In this document: positions 19,747 through 22,113 of the stretch, in pieces | Position numbering within the stretch: the first letter of the stretch is position 1 | How the letters are laid out: each line of letters begins with the position of its first letter | Source of the DNA: Holophagae bacterium | GTDB taxonomy: Bacteria; Acidobacteriota; Thermoanaerobaculia; Thermoanaerobaculales; Sulfomarinibacteraceae | Direction: 5' to 3' | Assembly: GCA_030637505.1 (NCBI GenBank) | Contig: DAOWGJ010000070.1 | Span: 1-22,113, forward strand | DNA length: 22,113 nt | Notes under the pieces: generated by a model | Told to the model about the DNA's origin: nothing | What the model saw: only the letters and a program-made list of their open reading frames with translations | Databases searched by the model: none | Program-made: the position numbers and the translations under genes

Positions 19747-21939
19747 TCAGAGGTCAAAGTACATCGGCGAAGGGCCGACCACGACCGCCGCCGAGGCCGG
19801 GGTGTCGATGACGCAGCCATCACGATTGACCGCGATTTGAGGCTTCGAAGGCAGCTCCACCGTTACCCCCGCCTCAAGAGCCCACGCCACCACCCGCTCC
19901 CCGTCGTTGGTTCGAAACCGAAAAACGTATGTGCCCTCAGCAGTGGGCGCGGGCCCCAACGAGGTTGCCCCATCCAACTGGGCAGCCAAGGTTTTCAAGG
20001 CCAAATACGAAGGACGAAGCCTCAGAGTCCCATCCGGCTCGAACGTACTCAACCCATAGCCCCGCGCAGCCAACCGCCACCAGTAGATGCGCTCGACCAT
20101 TCCGGTAGTCAAGGCCAGCACGTAGTAGCGCACCAGGTAGTTGGCCTGGGCCTCCTCATCGACTGAAACCGAACGCCCTGCAGGCGAATGAGGTCCTTCC
20201 CACAGCGGCCAGTTGACCTCGGTGATCCACGATCGTGGGCTCGCGTGCCTCGCAGTGTCGCAGATCGCCTTCAAGAGTGTCACCTTACCGACCGTGTCCA
20301 ACCCCATTTGGGCATTCTCCGGCGCACCCCGACGATCGACATACAACAGGCTGGCGACAGCATCGAAATGCACGGCCGGCTGTTTCCTCTGAAGGGCAGC
20401 CAGCGTGGAATGGAACTCGAAGTCGATCACACCTGGACCGAGGATCTCGACAGAGGGATAGCTTCTCAGGATATCGGCGGCCGCTCTGAGCAGGCGGGAA
20501 TAAGCCTGGGAGGTCCAGACTCCCCATTTCGACCGATTGATCGCATGTCCCACGATGAAGTGGCGCCCATATGGGGTAAACCTTCGAGCCAACTCCCCTA
20601 CCGCCCGCTCCCACCGAGGCAGATCAGTGACCAGTTCCCGGTTCTGAGGCAGGCTGAAGGAGACCTCGAGCCCCTCGGCGGTCAATCTTTGAGCCAGCGC
20701 CTGCTCGGCATCGTGATCATCCTGCCAGGGATGGAGCCGCAGGAGAACGTACCGGAGGCCGAGTCCCATCAGGGCCTCGAAATGGGTCTCCGGGTCCTCG
20801 GGACAGGGACGAACAGCCACTCCCAGCCCCCGAAACGGGGTTGGCTTTTTCCACAGGCCGGCCTTGAGTTCCCGATACCGGGAGATGACCTTGGGCGCAC
20901 TCGCCAGTACGGCGGCATAACCCGCGAGATGATCCGGTGCATCCGCCAGTCGGATCCTCAGTTTCTGCCACTTCGAGGCATGCTGGTGGGGTTGATCCGA
21001 CAGGCGGTCCCAAACAGTCTGATCACGAATCGAGCAGCCCTCTTCTGCCGTTGGAATGTGCGCGTGGTGCTTCCCTCCCTGGGGGGCCTTGGCCGTCGCC
21101 CCCTTGCCCCTGAGGGCGTTCTTCACCTGATGCTTGAGGAGGTAGCCTCGAACCGAGAGAACGTAGAACCACCATCGCGGACTCCACCGTGGAGGAACGT
21201 CCCCCCAATAGCCCTCGAGGTAGGCTTCGCGGTGCTGTCTCTCGACGATGGGAAACCGACAGATATCTCGAGACCGTCGCCACAACCCGAGCCGTCCTTT
21301 GATTTTGGCCCGATTGAAATCGACCAGGTACAACTCCAAGGCGCCGTCTCCGTGGGGGTGAGCCAGAACATTGCCCAGGGAAAGGTCGCGATACCAGATG
21401 CCGGCATCGTGAATGGAGCGAGCCAGCCTTCCAAGTTTTCGGAGGAAGTCAGATTCGTCAACGTTCGGGAAATCGCCTGCGTCAGGCTGTCCCTGCAACC
21501 GTCTGAAAAAATGCCGGACCTCGAATGCGGGTTTCAGCAGCGCGGCGACAAAGTAGGAGTTGCCCTGGCTTTCGGTTGACTCGGCGAGGACCATGGGCTC
21601 GGGCGTCGGCAGGCCTGCCTTGATCAAGGCCTGCGCGATGATCCACGAGCGGGTTGCCTTGCTGCCCCTCAGCCGACGGTCCAGGGCACGTCGCCAACCC
21701 TGGTTTCGAAACTGCTTGACCACAACCTGGCGGGGCCCCGCATTTGTCTTCATCGACGTCTGGTAGATGTAGTTCCGGCCCCAGTGAATAGTCGTCACCG
21801 CCGACGCGGGGTCGAGGATGTATCGAATGGCGGACTCGAGGTCCGGGCCGGCTAGTGAGGCGGCATACTCCCCTTTCAGGTCTTTCCATCGGAAGGACCG
21901 AAGAGAGGACCCCGCATCTGCCCCCCGCCGTTCGGTCAT
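19747..21939 (-). CDS. Fusion of LPS-kinase-like domain and TIM-barrel glycoside-hydrolase-like domain
   Basis: Two-part protein of 730 residues with no signal peptide or clear membrane helix. Residues about 40-260 resemble the Kdo/WaaP/InaA lipopolysaccharide kinases: Lys75 in VVVKQF, the family-like KATRSWIIAQALIKAGLPTP, the catalytic loop YRDLSLGNVL (Asp185, Asn190) and VDFNR (Asp207). The usual His of the HxD motif is Tyr183. A basic linker covers about 265-340. Residues about 365-650 look like a clan A glycoside hydrolase barrel: FIVGHAINRSKWG stands where NEP-type acid/base motifs usually lie (Arg469 in place of Glu), WITEVNW carries a possible nucleophile Glu574, and IYWWRL follows. 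A beta-rich tail ends the protein. The ATG overlaps the alaS stop as ATGA. Substrate unknown; cell-envelope sugar modification is my inference. Confidence 0.75.
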   Translation of the reverse strand: MTERRGADAGSSLRSFRWKDLKGEYAASLAGPDLESAIRYILDPASAVTTIHWGRNYIYQTSMKTNAGPRQVVVKQFRNQGWRRALDRRLRGSKATRSWIIAQALIKAGLPTPEPMVLAESTESQGNSYFVAALLKPAFEVRHFFRRLQGQPDAGDFPNVDESDFLRKLGRLARSIHDAGIWYRDLSLGNVLAHPHGDGALELYLVDFNRAKIKGRLGLWRRSRDICRFPIVERQHREAYLEGYWGDVPPRWSPRWWFYVLSVRGYLLKHQVKNALRGKGATAKAPQGGKHHAHIPTAEEGCSIRDQTVWDRLSDQPHQHASKWQKLRIRLADAPDHLAGYAAVLASAPKVISRYRELKAGLWKKPTPFRGLGVAVRPCPEDPETHFEALMGLGLRYVLLRLHPWQDDHDAEQALAQRLTAEGLEVSFSLPQNRELVTDLPRWERAVGELARRFTPYGRHFIVGHAINRSKWGVWTSQAYSRLLRAAADILRSYPSVEILGPGVIDFEFHSTLAALQRKQPAVHFDAVASLLYVDRRGAPENAQMGLDTVGKVTLLKAICDTARHASPRSWITEVNWPLWEGPHSPAGRSVSVDEEAQANYLVRYYVLALTTGMVERIYWWRLAARGYGLSTFEPDGTLRLRPSYLALKTLAAQLDGATSLGPAPTAEGTYVFRFRTNDGERVVAWALEAGVTVELPSKPQIAVNRDGCVIDTPASAAVVVGPSPMYFDL

Positions 21940-22113
21940 GACGTGGTGAGGTCCTCAATCACGTTTACGGCTGCCCGCAGGGCCTCATCCAGGCGCTCAA
22001 CATCCGGGCCGCCGGCCTGGGCCAAATTCGGGCGACCGCCTCCACGCCCTCCGACAATCTCAGCCAGAGGCTTGACGATTTCACCGGCTTTGAGTGTGGG
22101 CACCAAATCCTCG
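21936..22113 (-). CDS. alaS: Alanyl-tRNA synthetase, C-terminal end (runs off the window)
   Basis: Only the last 59 codons are inside the window; the rest lies beyond base 22113. The translation ends with LVPTLKAGEIVKPLAEIVGG followed by RGGGRPNLAQAGG and a final helix. This matches the DHHA1/C-Ala end of AlaS, where GGxGGGRPxxAQAGG binds tRNA and helps oligomerisation. The domain occurs in some other proteins too, but this ending, with GGRPNLAQAGG close to the stop, is typical of AlaS. Its TGA (21936-21938) overlaps the next gene's ATG as ATGA, so the kinase/hydrolase-like protein is probably translated with it. Confidence 0.88.
   Translation of the reverse strand, partial: EDLVPTLKAGEIVKPLAEIVGGRGGGRPNLAQAGGPDVERLDEALRAAVNVIEDLTTS

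Noticed and set aside
20188..21579. Long plus-strand open frame (463 codons)
   Set aside because: It lies wholly opposite the kinase/hydrolase-like gene, whose other-strand translation has recognisable kinase motifs. This frame shows no family features, as expected of antisense frames in GC-rich DNA.

Overview
The window is GC-rich and comes from a Gram-negative bacterium with a lipopolysaccharide export system (lptB and an lptC/lptA-type gene). It combines sigma-54, HPr kinase, an AroD-AroE fusion, a RodZ-type membrane protein and small HEAT-like proteins. I read this as probably Acidobacteriota or a near relative. That is an inference from gene content and order; there is no rRNA or other marker here to prove it. 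No tRNA, rRNA, CRISPR array, phage gene or insertion sequence was seen.

Layout. Bases 1-13771 are one long run of minus-strand genes. In transcription order they are: a short HEAT-like protein, a RodZ-like protein, a longer paralogous HEAT-like protein, a J-domain/TPR protein, a PP2C phosphatase, phosphoglycerate mutase (gpmI), acetyl-CoA carboxylase alpha (accA), a long LptC/LptA-type protein, lptB, rpoN, hpf, ptsN, hprK and the first third of rapZ, which leaves the window. The rpoN-hpf-ptsN-hprK-rapZ block is the classic sigma-54/nitrogen-PTS regulatory neighbourhood, with lptC-lptB upstream as in many Gram-negative genomes. Its genes overlap by 1-4 bases at almost every junction, which implies translational coupling.

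Bases 13853-17057 carry two plus-strand genes. One is a bifunctional shikimate-pathway enzyme (3-dehydroquinate dehydratase fused to shikimate dehydrogenase), the other is ATP-dependent PEP carboxykinase. A divergent control region of about 150 bases separates them from the minus-strand run. Bases 17058-17210 are a convergent intergenic stretch made mostly of palindromic and heptamer repeats.

Bases 17211-22113 return to the minus strand: the end of alaS, a 730-residue kinase fused to a glycoside-hydrolase-like domain and overlapping alaS by four bases, a 515-base stretch with no convincing gene, then pyrD and trpS (also overlapping).

Most of the window is housekeeping. The least conventional items are: the LPS-kinase-like/TIM-barrel fusion with substitutions in both putative active sites; the two paralogous repeat proteins flanking RodZ; a strongly supported CTG start for lptB that restores its missing N-terminus; the long single-gene LptC/LptA; and several transcription-unit-leading genes with a TANNNT box 6-7 bases before the start codon and no Shine-Dalgarno, suggesting leaderless mRNAs. 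Nothing in the window amounts to a clear new defence or mobile system.
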